NCBI GenBank assembly: GCA_016927245.1
Contig: JAFGNA010000017.1
Span: 1 to 64,000, forward strand
DNA length: 64,000 nucleotides
Source of the DNA: Candidatus Woesearchaeota archaeon
GTDB taxonomy: Archaea; Nanobdellota; Nanobdellia; Woesearchaeales; WJKR01
Direction: 5' to 3'
Part shown: positions 21,994-31,521 of the stretch, in pieces
Layout: each line of letters opens with the position of its first letter
Position numbering within the stretch: the stretch's first letter is position 1
Notes under the pieces: model-generated
Database searches by the model: none
What the model was told of the DNA's origin: nothing
Seen by the model: only the letters and a program-made list of their open reading frames with translations
Translations under genes and position numbers: made by a program

Positions 21994-23229
21994 ATGGAAA
22001 AAGGCCTAAAAAGACAACTACTCATTACCCTATCCCTCACCCTCACAGGACTGCCCCTCGCCACAGCGGCCAGAACCGGCATCCAACCACTCAACGGCGT
22101 CCTCGAACTCATCAGCAGCGTGTTCTACCCCTCAGCAATCCTCAACAACACAACCCTCAGGATAGGCTTCTTCAAAGCACTCTACTTCTTCCTCATCTTC
22201 GCCGTCGTCAACATCATCCTCAAAAAAGCGAAAGTGTTCCAAGGGGACGACAACTCGAAAAGAGGAGCCACGGTCGCGGCCGCCGTCTTCGCACTCATCG
22301 CCGCGTTCTTCATGCCAGCGCAAGCGTCCGAAGGGCTCGCAGGGTTCATCGTCACCATCTTCACCCTCATCGCACCCGTAGGGCTCGCAGGATTCCTCGC
22401 CTACTACTCCATGGCCAAGCTCAAGAAAGACTGGATCCAACACCTCTTCGGCCTCATCCTCCTCTTCGTCAGCTCCTTCATCATCAGCTGGACCATGGGC
22501 GCCATCCCCACGATGCGCGTCGCGCAAGACCTCACAGACACCATACTCTCCTACGCATTGCTCGCCATCAACATCCTCATCATCATCAAGCTCATACAGC
22601 TCATCAGCGCAGCGTTCAAAGGCGTCAAGCTCCCCAGCATCCGCCCAGGTGGCGGAGGTGACGGCGGCGGGGGCGGCGGAGAAAGGCCAGAACGGCCACC
22701 GAAAGAACCAGCAACCATCATGGTCCGCGTGCTCAGCGCCGACAACCAACCTTTGCCCGAGACCATTGTCGAATGGGTGCGGCGGCGACGCGTCAAGGCA
22801 CGCGACATCACCAACGCGCAAGGAAATGCCCCTACCTCAGGCCAGCCATTTAGCCTTCACCCCGTGAAGCACACGCTGCGCTGCACTTACCGCCTTGGTG
22901 ACCATCAAGAATTCGTCCCGACCCAGAACAATACGCTCGAAGACGGTCACACCGTCATCCTCAAGCAGAACTTCAGCCTCCGACGAGGGGACAACGGCAC
23001 CATCACCATAATCCTTGGTGTCAGGCAGCGAGGAGAAGGAGGAGAAGACGGCGGAGACGAGGACTTCTGCCCCCGCATCACCAACCTCAGGCTCATCCAA
23101 CCAGAAGTGCTCCGCGCAGAAGCAGTCATAGACGCCCAGGAAGCACAGCTCGACGTGCAAGGAGCGGAGCAAGACGTGCGACAAGCGACCGTGGAAGGAC
23201 CACCAGCACAAGGGGGTGAGCGACCATAG
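21994..23229 (+). CDS. Multi-span membrane protein with Gly linker and C-terminal domain
   Basis: 411 residues, first gene of a four-gene operon. A possible signal helix (LLITLSLTLTGLPLATAA) is followed by about five more membrane helices up to residue 208. A Gly-rich linker (GGGGDGGGGGGERPERPPKE) joins a soluble domain starting ATIMVRVLSADNQPLPETIV, which resembles the Ig-like/carboxypeptidase-regulatory fold (a substituent-bearing strand, then a turn with GNAPTSGQ). The tail is Gln/Glu-rich. A TATA box (AACTTTATAAAC) is about 58 bp upstream. I do not recognise the whole protein. Confidence 0.8.
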   Translation: MEKGLKRQLLITLSLTLTGLPLATAARTGIQPLNGVLELISSVFYPSAILNNTTLRIGFFKALYFFLIFAVVNIILKKAKVFQGDDNSKRGATVAAAVFALIAAFFMPAQASEGLAGFIVTIFTLIAPVGLAGFLAYYSMAKLKKDWIQHLFGLILLFVSSFIISWTMGAIPTMRVAQDLTDTILSYALLAINILIIIKLIQLISAAFKGVKLPSIRPGGGGDGGGGGGERPERPPKEPATIMVRVLSADNQPLPETIVEWVRRRRVKARDITNAQGNAPTSGQPFSLHPVKHTLRCTYRLGDHQEFVPTQNNTLEDGHTVILKQNFSLRRGDNGTITIILGVRQRGEGGEDGGDEDFCPRITNLRLIQPEVLRAEAVIDAQEAQLDVQGAEQDVRQATVEGPPAQGGERP

Positions 23230-24689
23230 CGAAAGAGCAGCCCCAAAGACGAGAAACGAAGCAGGAGAAGGTACCTGCCTGGTTCTTCACCACGTGGTGG
23301 GCGCTCAAGGACGCCGCCACGGCGCGCAAGCTCCAGCACGACAAGACCTATCCGACCCAAGAAGCATCACCCATGCAAGCAAGGGCCACGCCCAAAGAAC
23401 CGACTGGCGACTTCTTCAAGCCGGCGAGCGGCACGCCCATAGGGATACGCCTCGGACAGGACGGCATCGCGCACGCGCACGAACCCCTCGCCAGGGACAT
23501 CGCCTATCCCCAGGCGCTCCAAGCATCCCACCCGTTCATCGCGTTCGGCATCGCGCACGTCGCGCAGCAAGAGCTAGAGAAGCTCAAGGACATCAAGCAC
23601 ATCAACGACATCCAAGGACTCGACCCGACCAACCTGGAATGGCACTGGGCCTACGAGCGCATAGACCAAGGAGAAAACGAGGAGCACGGCCGCATCGCCG
23701 GGCGCGTCATCAACCAGACGATGGTAGCGGAGAAAGGCCTTGACCTTACCAAGCCCGCGGACATAAAACGGGCGATCGACGACCCCGCCCTTGGCGTCAA
23801 GCACCGCGAGGTACGTCTCTTCCTCCATAGCGAGAAGCACGCCTTCGACCACCAGCAATCCGACAAGCAAGGCATGTTCGTCTTCCTCCGCCTCCCTGTG
23901 AACAAGCAGCTCCAGCTCAGGACGGAGTACAACAAGAAGACGTACACGCAAGTCATCCCCGCACGGCAAGAAGGCGTCGCGGAAGGCTACTTCACCATCG
24001 CCCCTGACAAGGTCAAGGTGTGCGTCATCGCCGTCCCCGGCCCGAAGGGCAAGCGGCCAAAGCAGCCTATCGACGAGCCGCAACTCGCCATAGGCGTAGG
24101 CACGCAGGAAGAACGCATCGACGCGCTCACCAAGCGCGTCGTCATGAGCGGGCTCAAGGGGTGCAAGGAGCACATCTACACGGAAGGGTCCGTCAAGCTC
24201 GACAAGGAACTCCTCGACATCATTGCCAAGGACGCCGGTCTGATAAGGAACATCTACTTCCTCGACCGGCAACACCCCTCGCTCGGCATCGCGAACATCG
24301 CGAACAACTTCTACGCGCAGAAATTCGCCATCGCCGGCGTCGCGTGCTTCCGCGCCGAGCACGAAGGGAACGTCCTGAAATCCGGCGACATCAAGGAGTT
24401 CGCGGAGCGCCAAAAAGCGTACGTCACCCTCGCGGAGAAGACGACCATGCTCGCCCAGCTTCAAAAGGAGAAATCGTTCAACACTTCGATGCGGTTCTTC
24501 CCCCCGCCCGCACAAACGCACATCAAGGAGCGGCTCGAAAAAAAGTACCTGGGCGTGAACGTCGCCAGGGCCATGGAGACAGGCCTACGCAAGGAAGCCG
24601 AGGAGCTGGGAGCGTTGCTCAAGCAGCAGCTCGCGAAGACCAAGCATGACGAAACACCACCTGAAAAACCCGTAGGAGGTGATGCCTAG
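23226..24689 (+). CDS. Unknown protein of the membrane operon, apparent AUA start
   Basis: About 487 residues. The ORF track starts at 23373, but the same frame is protein-like from 23226 (KEQPQRRETKQEKVPAWFFT...). No ATG, GTG or TTG exists in that stretch after the in-frame stop at 23217. A strong ribosome site, GGGGGTGAG, sits 6 bases before ATA at 23226, and that ATA overlaps the previous gene's TAG, the same coupling seen elsewhere as ATGA. So translation probably begins at AUA. The protein is soluble, mixed alpha/beta, ending in helices. No family recognised. Confidence 0.75.
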   Translation: MAKEQPQRRETKQEKVPAWFFTTWWALKDAATARKLQHDKTYPTQEASPMQARATPKEPTGDFFKPASGTPIGIRLGQDGIAHAHEPLARDIAYPQALQASHPFIAFGIAHVAQQELEKLKDIKHINDIQGLDPTNLEWHWAYERIDQGENEEHGRIAGRVINQTMVAEKGLDLTKPADIKRAIDDPALGVKHREVRLFLHSEKHAFDHQQSDKQGMFVFLRLPVNKQLQLRTEYNKKTYTQVIPARQEGVAEGYFTIAPDKVKVCVIAVPGPKGKRPKQPIDEPQLAIGVGTQEERIDALTKRVVMSGLKGCKEHIYTEGSVKLDKELLDIIAKDAGLIRNIYFLDRQHPSLGIANIANNFYAQKFAIAGVACFRAEHEGNVLKSGDIKEFAERQKAYVTLAEKTTMLAQLQKEKSFNTSMRFFPPPAQTHIKERLEKKYLGVNVARAMETGLRKEAEELGALLKQQLAKTKHDETPPEKPVGGDA

Positions 24690-25660
24690 TGGTGTTCGCC
24701 ACGGCCAAGCTCAAGCTCGCCCACCTCTTCGTGAGCAGCAAGCGCCTCTCAAAGCATATGCTCAAGAACGAACGAGCAGCCACAATCATCCTCGAGCAAC
24801 TCGAGAAAGACTACTACTCCTCGCTCAGGGAAGCGCTCCAGTACGGCAGCAACCCGCAAGCGCTCTGGCTCGCAGAACAGTTCTGCAAGCAGGCCTTGGA
24901 GTTCTCCTCTAAAGCGGTGTTCAGCGAGGAGCAGGAGAGCCTGCTCTACATCATGCGCAAGTACGGCACGTTCGAAGACCTCGCCAAAGACTTCAACAAG
25001 GATACCAAGAACTACCTCCAGAAGAGCGAAGTGAGCGAGCAGACCCAGCAGAAGATGCAGGCAGTGCTCAAGAACCTCGCTGGGGAGGAACAGAAGATAC
25101 ACGGCATCATCAGGACTATCTTCAAGGAGATACGGCACGAGAAGCGGGACAAGGAGCGGTTCAAGGAGAAGATCTTCAACCTGCGCCAAGAGGCAAACCT
25201 CAGGAAAGACCTCAAGGAGATGCGCCAGAAGAGCACCGCAGAACACCAATTCTCAGAGAAAGGAGAACACCTCCTCGACGACCTGGAAAAAGAGCTCAAG
25301 CACCTCAAAGGGGACGAGAAGGCCGCGGACATCGAGGCCAAGATAGGGAAGACTCTGGACGAGTTCGAACGCGTCGTCGTCAAGGATGAGGAGCTGCTCA
25401 ACGAAGTCATCAATGACGCCGCGTACGTCATCAAGTACGCCCTGCACGAGTTCTTCCACTGCGAAGAACTTGTGGAGACGTATGAGCATTACTACTGGCA
25501 ACTCTACACGCAAGGATTCCTCGCTGAGGAGACTGCGGCAAGGGCGAAACAACTGTTCAAGGAGCTCCATAACCGACTCGACCAAAAGACCAAGGAGACG
25601 TACCGCATCATCAGGAAGTATCGCAAGAGGGCGGGCAAAGAAGAGGTGGACGCACCATAA
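24689..25660 (+). CDS. Helical protein of the membrane operon
   Basis: 323 residues with a GTG start that overlaps the preceding TAG and is preceded by a full GGAGGTGAT ribosome site. The sequence is nearly all helix, with coiled-coil stretches (KQKIHGIIRTIF-type and LLDDLEKELKHLKGDEKAAD) and no membrane span. It may be a cytoplasmic partner of the two membrane proteins in the operon. Unknown family. Confidence 0.78.
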   Translation: MVFATAKLKLAHLFVSSKRLSKHMLKNERAATIILEQLEKDYYSSLREALQYGSNPQALWLAEQFCKQALEFSSKAVFSEEQESLLYIMRKYGTFEDLAKDFNKDTKNYLQKSEVSEQTQQKMQAVLKNLAGEEQKIHGIIRTIFKEIRHEKRDKERFKEKIFNLRQEANLRKDLKEMRQKSTAEHQFSEKGEHLLDDLEKELKHLKGDEKAADIEAKIGKTLDEFERVVVKDEELLNEVINDAAYVIKYALHEFFHCEELVETYEHYYWQLYTQGFLAEETAARAKQLFKELHNRLDQKTKETYRIIRKYRKRAGKEEVDAP

Positions 25661-25677
25661 CGAGGTGACTAGAGAAA

Positions 25678-26070
25678 ATGGCGCAATTCGACGAACCGAA
25701 AGGAAAGATAAGCATCATCGTAGGACTGATCGTACTGGCACTGGCCGCTATCCCCTTGCTCAACGGGTGGGGCGTGATCGGTTTCAACCTGCCGGACTTC
25801 ATCGTCAGCCTCATCCCAGCGGTCGCGATCTGGGCGTTGCCCGCGCTGGCGTTGTTCCTGTTCATCGACGCGGTGGACGAGGACGACGCCATCAAGACGC
25901 TGACCATCATCCTGGGTATCGTGTTCCTCATCGCCGGCGTCATCCAGATCCTGAACAGCTTCGGCGTCCTCGGGTTCGGCATCCCTTTCCTGGGCAGGCC
26001 GGTCGTCGCCGAGATACTATTAGGTATTGAGGGGTTGTTCCTCATCATCGCCACGTTCGCGATGAACTGA
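25678..26070 (+). CDS. Four-helix membrane protein of the same operon
   Basis: 130 residues, last gene of the operon, preceded by GAGGTGACT. Four hydrophobic helices: ISIIVGLIVLALAAIPLLNG, FIVSLIPAVAIWALPALALF, LTIILGIVFLIAGVIQILNS and VVAEILLGIEGLFLIIATFA. Related small membrane proteins are common in DPANN archaea. Function unknown; it may form a complex with the product of the first gene. Confidence 0.78.
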   Translation: MAQFDEPKGKISIIVGLIVLALAAIPLLNGWGVIGFNLPDFIVSLIPAVAIWALPALALFLFIDAVDEDDAIKTLTIILGIVFLIAGVIQILNSFGVLGFGIPFLGRPVVAEILLGIEGLFLIIATFAMN

Positions 26071-26106
26071 AACACCCACCCTGATTTTTTTTTTCTTTGC
26101 CCGGTA

Positions 26107-26238
26107 TTAGATTCCCTGTTGCACGGAACACACCCATTGCGTGACGAGGTACACGCCGAGCGCGAGCAGTATTGCCCCGAGTATCACGACCACGAGCGCG
26201 TTGGCCGACAGTTCCAAAGATCCTCGTCTCAGCAACAT
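26107..26238 (-). CDS. 43-residue single-span (class-III-like) peptide
   Basis: Too short for the track. It reads MLLRRGSLELSANALVVVIL and continues as one hydrophobic helix, ending CSVQQGI. The pattern of RRG, a short polar stretch and a long hydrophobic helix is the archaeal pilin-like (class III signal) layout common in Woesearchaeota. Its ATG overlaps the previous gene's TGA (TGATG), so the two are coupled. Confidence 0.6.
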   Translation of the reverse strand: MLLRRGSLELSANALVVVILGAILLALGVYLVTQWVCSVQQGI

Positions 26239-26618
26239 CACGACCCCCACTCGCGCTTCCAGTCATCCTCACGCCTCGGCGCGCGAGCGAGGGTGATGAC
26301 GAGGTGCGCGAGGACTAATAAGAAGGCGAGCCCTGAGAGGACGAAGAGGACGACCCCCGCCATTACTTCCCCTTGGGGAGCGGCTCCCCAGTGCAGCGCG
26401 GCGTACGCGACGATGGCGATGAGCGCGACGACATCAGCAACCATCGTATACGCGCGTCGTTCGCCGCGTATGCACGCGCGCACGAGGAGAAGCACTGAGA
26501 GGAGCCCGAGCAAGGACCAAGAAGCGGTGCTGGCAGCCCTTGCTGGCGTGATGCCGACCTTGATCCACGCGAGCAGCGCTAATGAGAGGAGGTAGGTGAG
26601 CGTGAAGTGCGCGTTCAT
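26238..26618 (-). CDS. Four-span membrane protein
   Basis: 126 residues. Hydrophobic helices are FTLTYLLSLALLAWIKVGI, WSLLGLLSVLLLVRACI, MVADVVALIAIVAYAALHW and VMAGVVLFVLSGLAFLLVLA. The C-terminus is charged (RREDDWKREWGS). It overlaps the small pilin-like gene by TGATG. Convergent with the operon at 21994-26070. No family recognised. Confidence 0.72.
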   Translation of the reverse strand: MNAHFTLTYLLSLALLAWIKVGITPARAASTASWSLLGLLSVLLLVRACIRGERRAYTMVADVVALIAIVAYAALHWGAAPQGEVMAGVVLFVLSGLAFLLVLAHLVITLARAPRREDDWKREWGS

Positions 26619-26675
26619 GGGCGGTCACATGGGAAGAGCGCGTATTTAAGCGTTCTCTTTTGGGGCTGCGCGCGT

Positions 26676-26930
26676 CTATGAGAACGAGACTTTCTGGCCT
26701 AGTGCCTGCCCTGGCACGCCCTTGTCGAACAAGACCCTGACAGCGCCTGAGTTGCCGTGCGCGCTCGCAACGTTCCCGACCAGGTCTCGCTTGCCCGTGT
26801 GCCACTTCACCGTCTTGCCGACTAGCTGCTCGGCTTGCTCACGAGAATCGCAGCCCTCTGGCCTGACGATGACGTGGTTGCCGTCGGTGGTGTGCCGGTT
26901 CTGGCGGTAGTGCACGATGACGCCTTCCAT
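26676..26930 (-). CDS. rpl35ae: Ribosomal protein eL33 (L35Ae)
   Basis: 84 residues from MEGVIVHYRQNRHTTDGNHV. VGKTVKWHTGKRDLVGNVAS and AHGNSGAVRVLFDKGVPGQA match the archaeal/eukaryal L35Ae signature (GxVxxAHGNxGxVRxxFxxxLPxQAxG). The longer ORF start is rejected: it overlaps lonB and a TATA box (CATTTATAAAAG) sits about 25 bp before this ATG. It is a large-subunit ribosomal protein. Confidence 0.93.
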   Translation of the reverse strand: MEGVIVHYRQNRHTTDGNHVIVRPEGCDSREQAEQLVGKTVKWHTGKRDLVGNVASAHGNSGAVRVLFDKGVPGQALGQKVSFS

Positions 26931-26974
26931 ACGTGCCGAGAACAACCATCCATTTATAAAAGTTGCTGTGCGTT

Positions 26975-28849
26975 TCAGCTCTTCTTCGGCGAGAGCTTGC
27001 GCAAGATGTGCTGCTTGCCGCGCCACACGAGGGCTTCCTTGAGGACCTCGCTGATGTGGTCGACGGGGACCAAGGAGATGCTCCTTAGCTTGGCGGCGTC
27101 GATGACGATGTCCTGGACGTTGGAGCGAGGAACGATGACTGTCTTGATGCCCGCGTCAATCGCGGCTTCGACCTTGCTCGACACCCCACCAACAGGGAGG
27201 ACCTCTCCGCGCACGGAGAGCGAGCCGGTCATCGCCACGGTCTGCTTGACAGGGATGTCTTTCAGGGCTGAGATGATGGCCGTCGCCACGGCGACGGAGG
27301 CCGAGTCGCCTTCTACGCCTTCGTACGTCTGGAGGAACTGGAGGTAGATGTCGTGCTTCTTGCGGATGTCCGTGCCGAAGTACTTCATGATGATAGCGGA
27401 GACGTTCGTCACCGCCTCCTTGGCGATGTCTCCTAGCTTCCCCGTGGCGATAATCTGCTTGCGCTCGCCGCCAGGCGTGACCTCGGCTTCGATGGGGAGG
27501 ATGATGCCTGATAACTGGTTCTCCGCGCCCATCACGGCGAGGCCGTTCACCCGGCCGACCGCTTCCCCGGTCACGGTGATGACCTCGTACTCCTTCTTCC
27601 TTTCCAGGTACTTGTCCGCTATCTGCTTCTCCAAGGTGCGCGCGTAGACAGCGGCTTCCTTGATGTGCTTTGGCTCGACGAGCTTCGCCCCGACGCCTTT
27701 GGCCACGTCGCCCGCGGCCCTGACGAGTCCTCCGAGCTCGCGCAATCGCAGGGTGAGGTGGCCTTTCCTGTTCGCCCGCCTCCTCGCTTCTTCCACCATT
27801 TGTTCGGCCGCCTTGCGCGAGAAGTGTGGTATCTTGCCGTCCTTCACGACCTCTTGGGCTACGAACACCGCTATCTTCTCGCGGTTCTCCTTGGTGTCAG
27901 GCATGGTGTCCGCCATGAACACCTCGTAGCCGTAGCCCCTGATGCGGCTGCGCAGCGCTGGGTGCATGTGCTTGATCGTCTCGAGGTTGCCAGCGGCGAC
28001 CATGACGAAATTACAAGGGACTGGCTCGGTGCGGACCATGGCGCCCGCTGACCGCTCTGACTGTCCGGTGATGGAGAACTTTCCTTCTTGGATGGCGGTC
28101 AGTAGTTCTTGTTGCGTGCTCGGCGCGAGCGTGGCGATCTCATCGACGAACAGGACGCCCATGTGCGCCTTGTGGATCATGCCAGCGACGACGCGCTCAT
28201 TCGCCGGCGTCCCTAGTCCTCCGCTCTGGAACGGGTCGTGCAGGACGTCTCCTAGCAAGGCGCCTGCGTGGCTGCCCGTGGCGTCGAAGAACGGCGCTTG
28301 GCCGCGGCCGAAGTTGTCCACGATCACCTTTGGGGGTGGGGTGGCGTTCTTGCCGTTCATCTTCTTGCCGAGGTTGAGGAACATGACGAACCCTATCATG
28401 ATGGCGAGGCCGCCGAGGAAGAACGCGGCGAACATGATGTCTGATTGGTATTTCGAGCGCACCCACCACGGCGCGATCATGGCGAGGATGGCGATGATGA
28501 GGATGAGGAATGATTGGTTCTTGAACAGCTTCGCGTTCTCCATCCTGTTCGTCGCGACGATGTCCCGTCCTTTGCCGGCGGCGACGGTGCGGATGAGCGG
28601 TTGGTTCTCGTCGTTGGGGTTGGGGAAGCTGAGCACGTCGACGAGCTTCTCCTTGGGCAACAACTCGGCGAGGGCGAGGCCGAGCATGCTCTTCCCCGTG
28701 CCTGGCTCGCCGATGAGGAGGACGTGCCTCCGTTGCAGGGAAGCCTTCCTGATGATCTCTGCCGCTGCTTCCTGGCCGACGACCTGGTCGATGATGCGCT
28801 TGCTCGTCTTGATGTCGGCCGTGCTCTTGAACGTGAAGCCTTCGCCCAT
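26975..28849 (-). CDS. lonB: Membrane-anchored archaeal Lon protease (LonB)
   Basis: 624 residues from [20 protein letters not shown]. ATPase domain: Walker A GEPGTGKS, Walker [11 protein letters not shown], with two transmembrane helices inserted at about 115-165 ([17 protein letters not shown] and [20 protein letters not shown]), which is diagnostic of archaeal LonB. The C-terminal protease has the catalytic Ser in [10 protein letters not shown] and Lys in [12 protein letters not shown]. It degrades unfolded and membrane proteins. The start fits a TATA box (TTTATAAAT) 25 bp upstream, leaderless. Confidence 0.95.
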   Translation of the reverse strand: MGEGFTFKSTADIKTSKRIIDQVVGQEAAAEIIRKASLQRRHVLLIGEPGTGKSMLGLALAELLPKEKLVDVLSFPNPNDENQPLIRTVAAGKGRDIVATNRMENAKLFKNQSFLILIIAILAMIAPWWVRSKYQSDIMFAAFFLGGLAIMIGFVMFLNLGKKMNGKNATPPPKVIVDNFGRGQAPFFDATGSHAGALLGDVLHDPFQSGGLGTPANERVVAGMIHKAHMGVLFVDEIATLAPSTQQELLTAIQEGKFSITGQSERSAGAMVRTEPVPCNFVMVAAGNLETIKHMHPALRSRIRGYGYEVFMADTMPDTKENREKIAVFVAQEVVKDGKIPHFSRKAAEQMVEEARRRANRKGHLTLRLRELGGLVRAAGDVAKGVGAKLVEPKHIKEAAVYARTLEKQIADKYLERKKEYEVITVTGEAVGRVNGLAVMGAENQLSGIILPIEAEVTPGGERKQIIATGKLGDIAKEAVTNVSAIIMKYFGTDIRKKHDIYLQFLQTYEGVEGDSASVAVATAIISALKDIPVKQTVAMTGSLSVRGEVLPVGGVSSKVEAAIDAGIKTVIVPRSNVQDIVIDAAKLRSISLVPVDHISEVLKEALVWRGKQHILRKLSPKKS

Positions 28850-28957
28850 GGGAGTGGAAAAAGGAAGCATTATTTATAAATATAATGGAAATCTGGTCCG
28901 GAGGGGGTTCGGTGGCGGAGGCGTAACGCGCTTAAAAGAACATCCTTCTGTGGGTGT

Positions 28958-29299
28958 ATGCGCATCCCTGACCGCGCCTTGCTCGCCATCAGCCTGGGCG
29001 TCAGCGCCCTCGGGATAGGCGGCCTCGCCGTACTCTTTGCCTGCGCCGAGGTGCCTGAGGCGAGTATCCTCGAAGCGAATGGGCTGGAGGACGGCGCAGG
29101 CGTCACGATCACCGGAGAAATAGTTTCTGTCCGTCAAGGAGCGGCGACGACGCACTTCACCATCGCGCAGACGTGCACGATCGATGCAGTGGCGTTCGAG
29201 AACGTCAGCCTCGCTCCCGGGATGACCGTCACGGTAACCGGGGAGATGGACACCTACAAGGGGGAGCGTGAATTGGTGGTGAGCGGCATCCGCTCATGA
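28958..29299 (+). CDS. Membrane-anchored OB-fold protein
   Basis: 113 residues. An N-terminal hydrophobic helix (ALLAISLGVSALGIGGLAVL) is followed by a short OB-like barrel (GAGVTITGEIVSVRQGAATT...GMTVTVTGEMDTYKGERELV). Archaeal proteins of this type are predicted to bind nucleic acid or sugar outside the membrane; no role is proven. It overlaps the next convergent gene by 6 bp. Confidence 0.7.
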   Translation: MRIPDRALLAISLGVSALGIGGLAVLFACAEVPEASILEANGLEDGAGVTITGEIVSVRQGAATTHFTIAQTCTIDAVAFENVSLAPGMTVTVTGEMDTYKGERELVVSGIRS

Positions 29300-29701
29300 C
29301 TGGTCCTGCCTGGTCCGCGCGTAATCCGTTTCGGGGTCATTCCCGAGCGTGTGGTCGTACGCCGTCGCGGAGTTACCGTTGAACAGGTTGTTAAGGTGTT
29401 TCTGGTTCACGACCGGGCCGCGCAGCTCCTCATGGTAATTCGACCATTGGTTCATCTCCTCCTGTATCTCAGCGGAGATGCCCGCGTACAAAGGACTCGG
29501 TTGCTTCGCTTCCTCGGCGTCATGCCGATAGTGCTTGGCCTCGCCGTTGCTGGGCGAGTGGTACACTGCCATGATGACGCCGGGCGTGGGGATGAGCAGC
29601 GGGTTAATCTTGGTGAACTTGTTCCGCGCGTACGCGCCTTTTACGTTGTTCTCAGCCTCAATCCTCATCACGAGGCCGTCTTCCTGTCCTTGCAAGCGCA
29701 T
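29294..29701 (-). CDS. Unknown soluble protein
   Basis: 135 residues from MRLQGQEDGLVMRIEAENNV. The start at 29701 has GGAGGTT ahead of it; the track's longer start is rejected because it overlaps the divergent permease and reads unlike protein. FTKINPLLIPTPGVIMAVYH is a hydrophobic strand pair; the C-terminal half is polar. No family recognised. Confidence 0.65.
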   Translation of the reverse strand: MRLQGQEDGLVMRIEAENNVKGAYARNKFTKINPLLIPTPGVIMAVYHSPSNGEAKHYRHDAEEAKQPSPLYAGISAEIQEEMNQWSNYHEELRGPVVNQKHLNNLFNGNSATAYDHTLGNDPETDYARTRQDQS

Positions 29702-29779
29702 GGTTGAACCTCCAGGTTTCCGAATGATTGCCGCTCCTGAGAAGAGGAACCTTATAAAAGTTTCCTTGCTGCCGAGCAC

Positions 29780-30973
29780 ATGCTCGTCATCGCCATCATC
29801 GCAGGGATAATCTGCGGCGTCGTCACAGGCCTCACCCCAGGCATCCACGTGAACCTGATATCAGCGACATTAGTCTCAGTATCACCAATCATCATCCCCA
29901 TCGCAGGCGTCCTCCCGGCGTGCTGTTTCATCATCGCCATGGCAACAACCCACAGCTTCTTAGACGCCCTTCCAAGCGTCTTCTTAGGAGCGCCAGAAGC
30001 GGCGACAGCCCTAGGCGTTCTCCCCGGCCACAGATACTTATTGAAGGGCCAGGGACTCATGGCCGTGAAGCTCACCATCATCGGCAGCCTAGGCAGTCTC
30101 ATCCTCTCAGGGCTCCTGTTCCCCTTCCTGCTCCCTCTCGTCGCGTGGGGCTATCCCTACCTGCAATCCGTCATCGGCTACCTCTTGGCGGCCATAGCGC
30201 TGTTCATGATCCTCAGGGATAGAAAAATGCTGTGGGCAGGGTTCATCTTCCTGCTCTCAGGGCTCTTAGGCTACCTCGTCCTCAACCTGCCCGGGTTAGA
30301 GAATCCGTTGTTCCCGTTATTATCAGGATTGTTCGGCGTCGCCACCCTCCTCATCAGCCTGAACGAATCATCGAGCCTGCCACCACAGCAGGACCTGCCC
30401 TACACGGACGTGGATGGCAAGAGGACGTTGCAGGCGTTCGGCAGCGGCACGTTCTCCGGTTTCATAACGGCTGTGCTGCCCGGCATCGGCGCAGCCACCG
30501 CCGCGGTGCTGAGCATGCAGATCACCCGCAAATTAGGAGACCACGGCTTCATGGTATTAATGGGTGGTATCGGCACGGCGAACTTCGTCCTTTCTCTCGT
30601 CACGTTGCAGGCGTTGGGCAAGGCGAGGAACGGCGCGTTGGTCGCGGTGAAGACGCTCTTCGAAGGAGTCCAATTGTCACATATCCTCGTCTTCCTCTGC
30701 ACCGCCATGGTCGCGGGGGGAGTCGCGGCCGTGCTCGCGCTGCGGTTAGGCAGGAGCTTCGCGAAGCTCATGAGCAGGCTTCCTTACAAGACCGTCTTGC
30801 TTTGCGTCATCGGGCTCATCATCCTCTTGACGCCCGTCCTCTCCGGCGTCGTCGGCGTGCTCATCCTCGTCACGAGCACCGCGGTTGGGCTGTTGCCGGC
30901 TATCAAGAAGGTGAGCAGGACGCAGGCGATGGGGTGCTTGTTGGTGCCGGTGATGGTGTACTTCCTGCTGTGA
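29780..30973 (+). CDS. TctA/DUF112-type membrane permease
   Basis: 397 residues with about 10 membrane helices. GIICGVVTGLTPGIHVNLIS near the start and FSGFITAVLPGIGAATAAVL near the middle are the paired 'TGLxPG' / 'LPGIG' motifs of the TctA tripartite tricarboxylate transporter family; archaeal members occur without the TctB/TctC partners, as here. It presumably moves an organic anion, but the substrate is unknown. It begins about 20 bp after a TATA box (CTTATAAAAG). Confidence 0.85.
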   Translation: MLVIAIIAGIICGVVTGLTPGIHVNLISATLVSVSPIIIPIAGVLPACCFIIAMATTHSFLDALPSVFLGAPEAATALGVLPGHRYLLKGQGLMAVKLTIIGSLGSLILSGLLFPFLLPLVAWGYPYLQSVIGYLLAAIALFMILRDRKMLWAGFIFLLSGLLGYLVLNLPGLENPLFPLLSGLFGVATLLISLNESSSLPPQQDLPYTDVDGKRTLQAFGSGTFSGFITAVLPGIGAATAAVLSMQITRKLGDHGFMVLMGGIGTANFVLSLVTLQALGKARNGALVAVKTLFEGVQLSHILVFLCTAMVAGGVAAVLALRLGRSFAKLMSRLPYKTVLLCVIGLIILLTPVLSGVVGVLILVTSTAVGLLPAIKKVSRTQAMGCLLVPVMVYFLL

Positions 30974-31008
30974 AAAGTTTTATAAATGCGTGGTGCGTTG
31001 CGGTGGGG

Positions 31009-31521
31009 ATGCGCGCCTCGTCATCTTTTCTTGCCGTTCTTTCATTGCTCTTGCTCTCTGGTTGCGTCACGCTCGAGGAGCGCTTCCTCCCTGCTGAGGA
31101 GGACGGGCGGGTCTTGGATAATGACCAGCTCGCGCGTCCTGCGAGCAGCCATGAGCGGTTCACTATTGATGATCCCGTCACGTTGCGGCGCGGGGGGAGC
31201 GTCACGGTCAATGCTGGCTTCTTCAATGTCGGCGGGCAGGCGGTGGTCATGGTGGCAGGCCCTGATGCCCTTGTCGGCTTCGGTGAGGCTGAGCGGGAGA
31301 ACACTCTTGTCTGCGTCGGGGAGAACTCGTACGAGTACACCATGCAGCTCCGCACGCCGTTTGCGAACGTGAGCGGCTTTGAGGGCGTGGGGTTGGTGTT
31401 GGAGTTCGTCGATGATCACGGCATCGCTACTGACAAGGTTACGTGTCCCGTCGCGGTCATCAATGTCGGGACGACTGAGCGGCTCTTGTTCAAGGATGTG
31501 ACCGTCGACATCATTGATTGA
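31009..31521 (+). CDS. Lipoprotein of unknown function
   Basis: 170 residues from MRASSSFLAVLSLLLLSGCV; the lipobox is LSGC. The mature part looks like one beta-sandwich domain (GGSVTVNAGFFNVGGQAVVM, ENTLVCVGENSYEYTMQLRT, VTCPVAVINVGTTERLLFKD), of the CARDB or similar extracellular type. A TATA box (TTTTATAAATG) lies about 27 bp upstream. It overlaps the end of hisS by 11 bp, convergently. Confidence 0.75.
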   Translation: MRASSSFLAVLSLLLLSGCVTLEERFLPAEEDGRVLDNDQLARPASSHERFTIDDPVTLRRGGSVTVNAGFFNVGGQAVVMVAGPDALVGFGEAERENTLVCVGENSYEYTMQLRTPFANVSGFEGVGLVLEFVDDHGIATDKVTCPVAVINVGTTERLLFKDVTVDIID

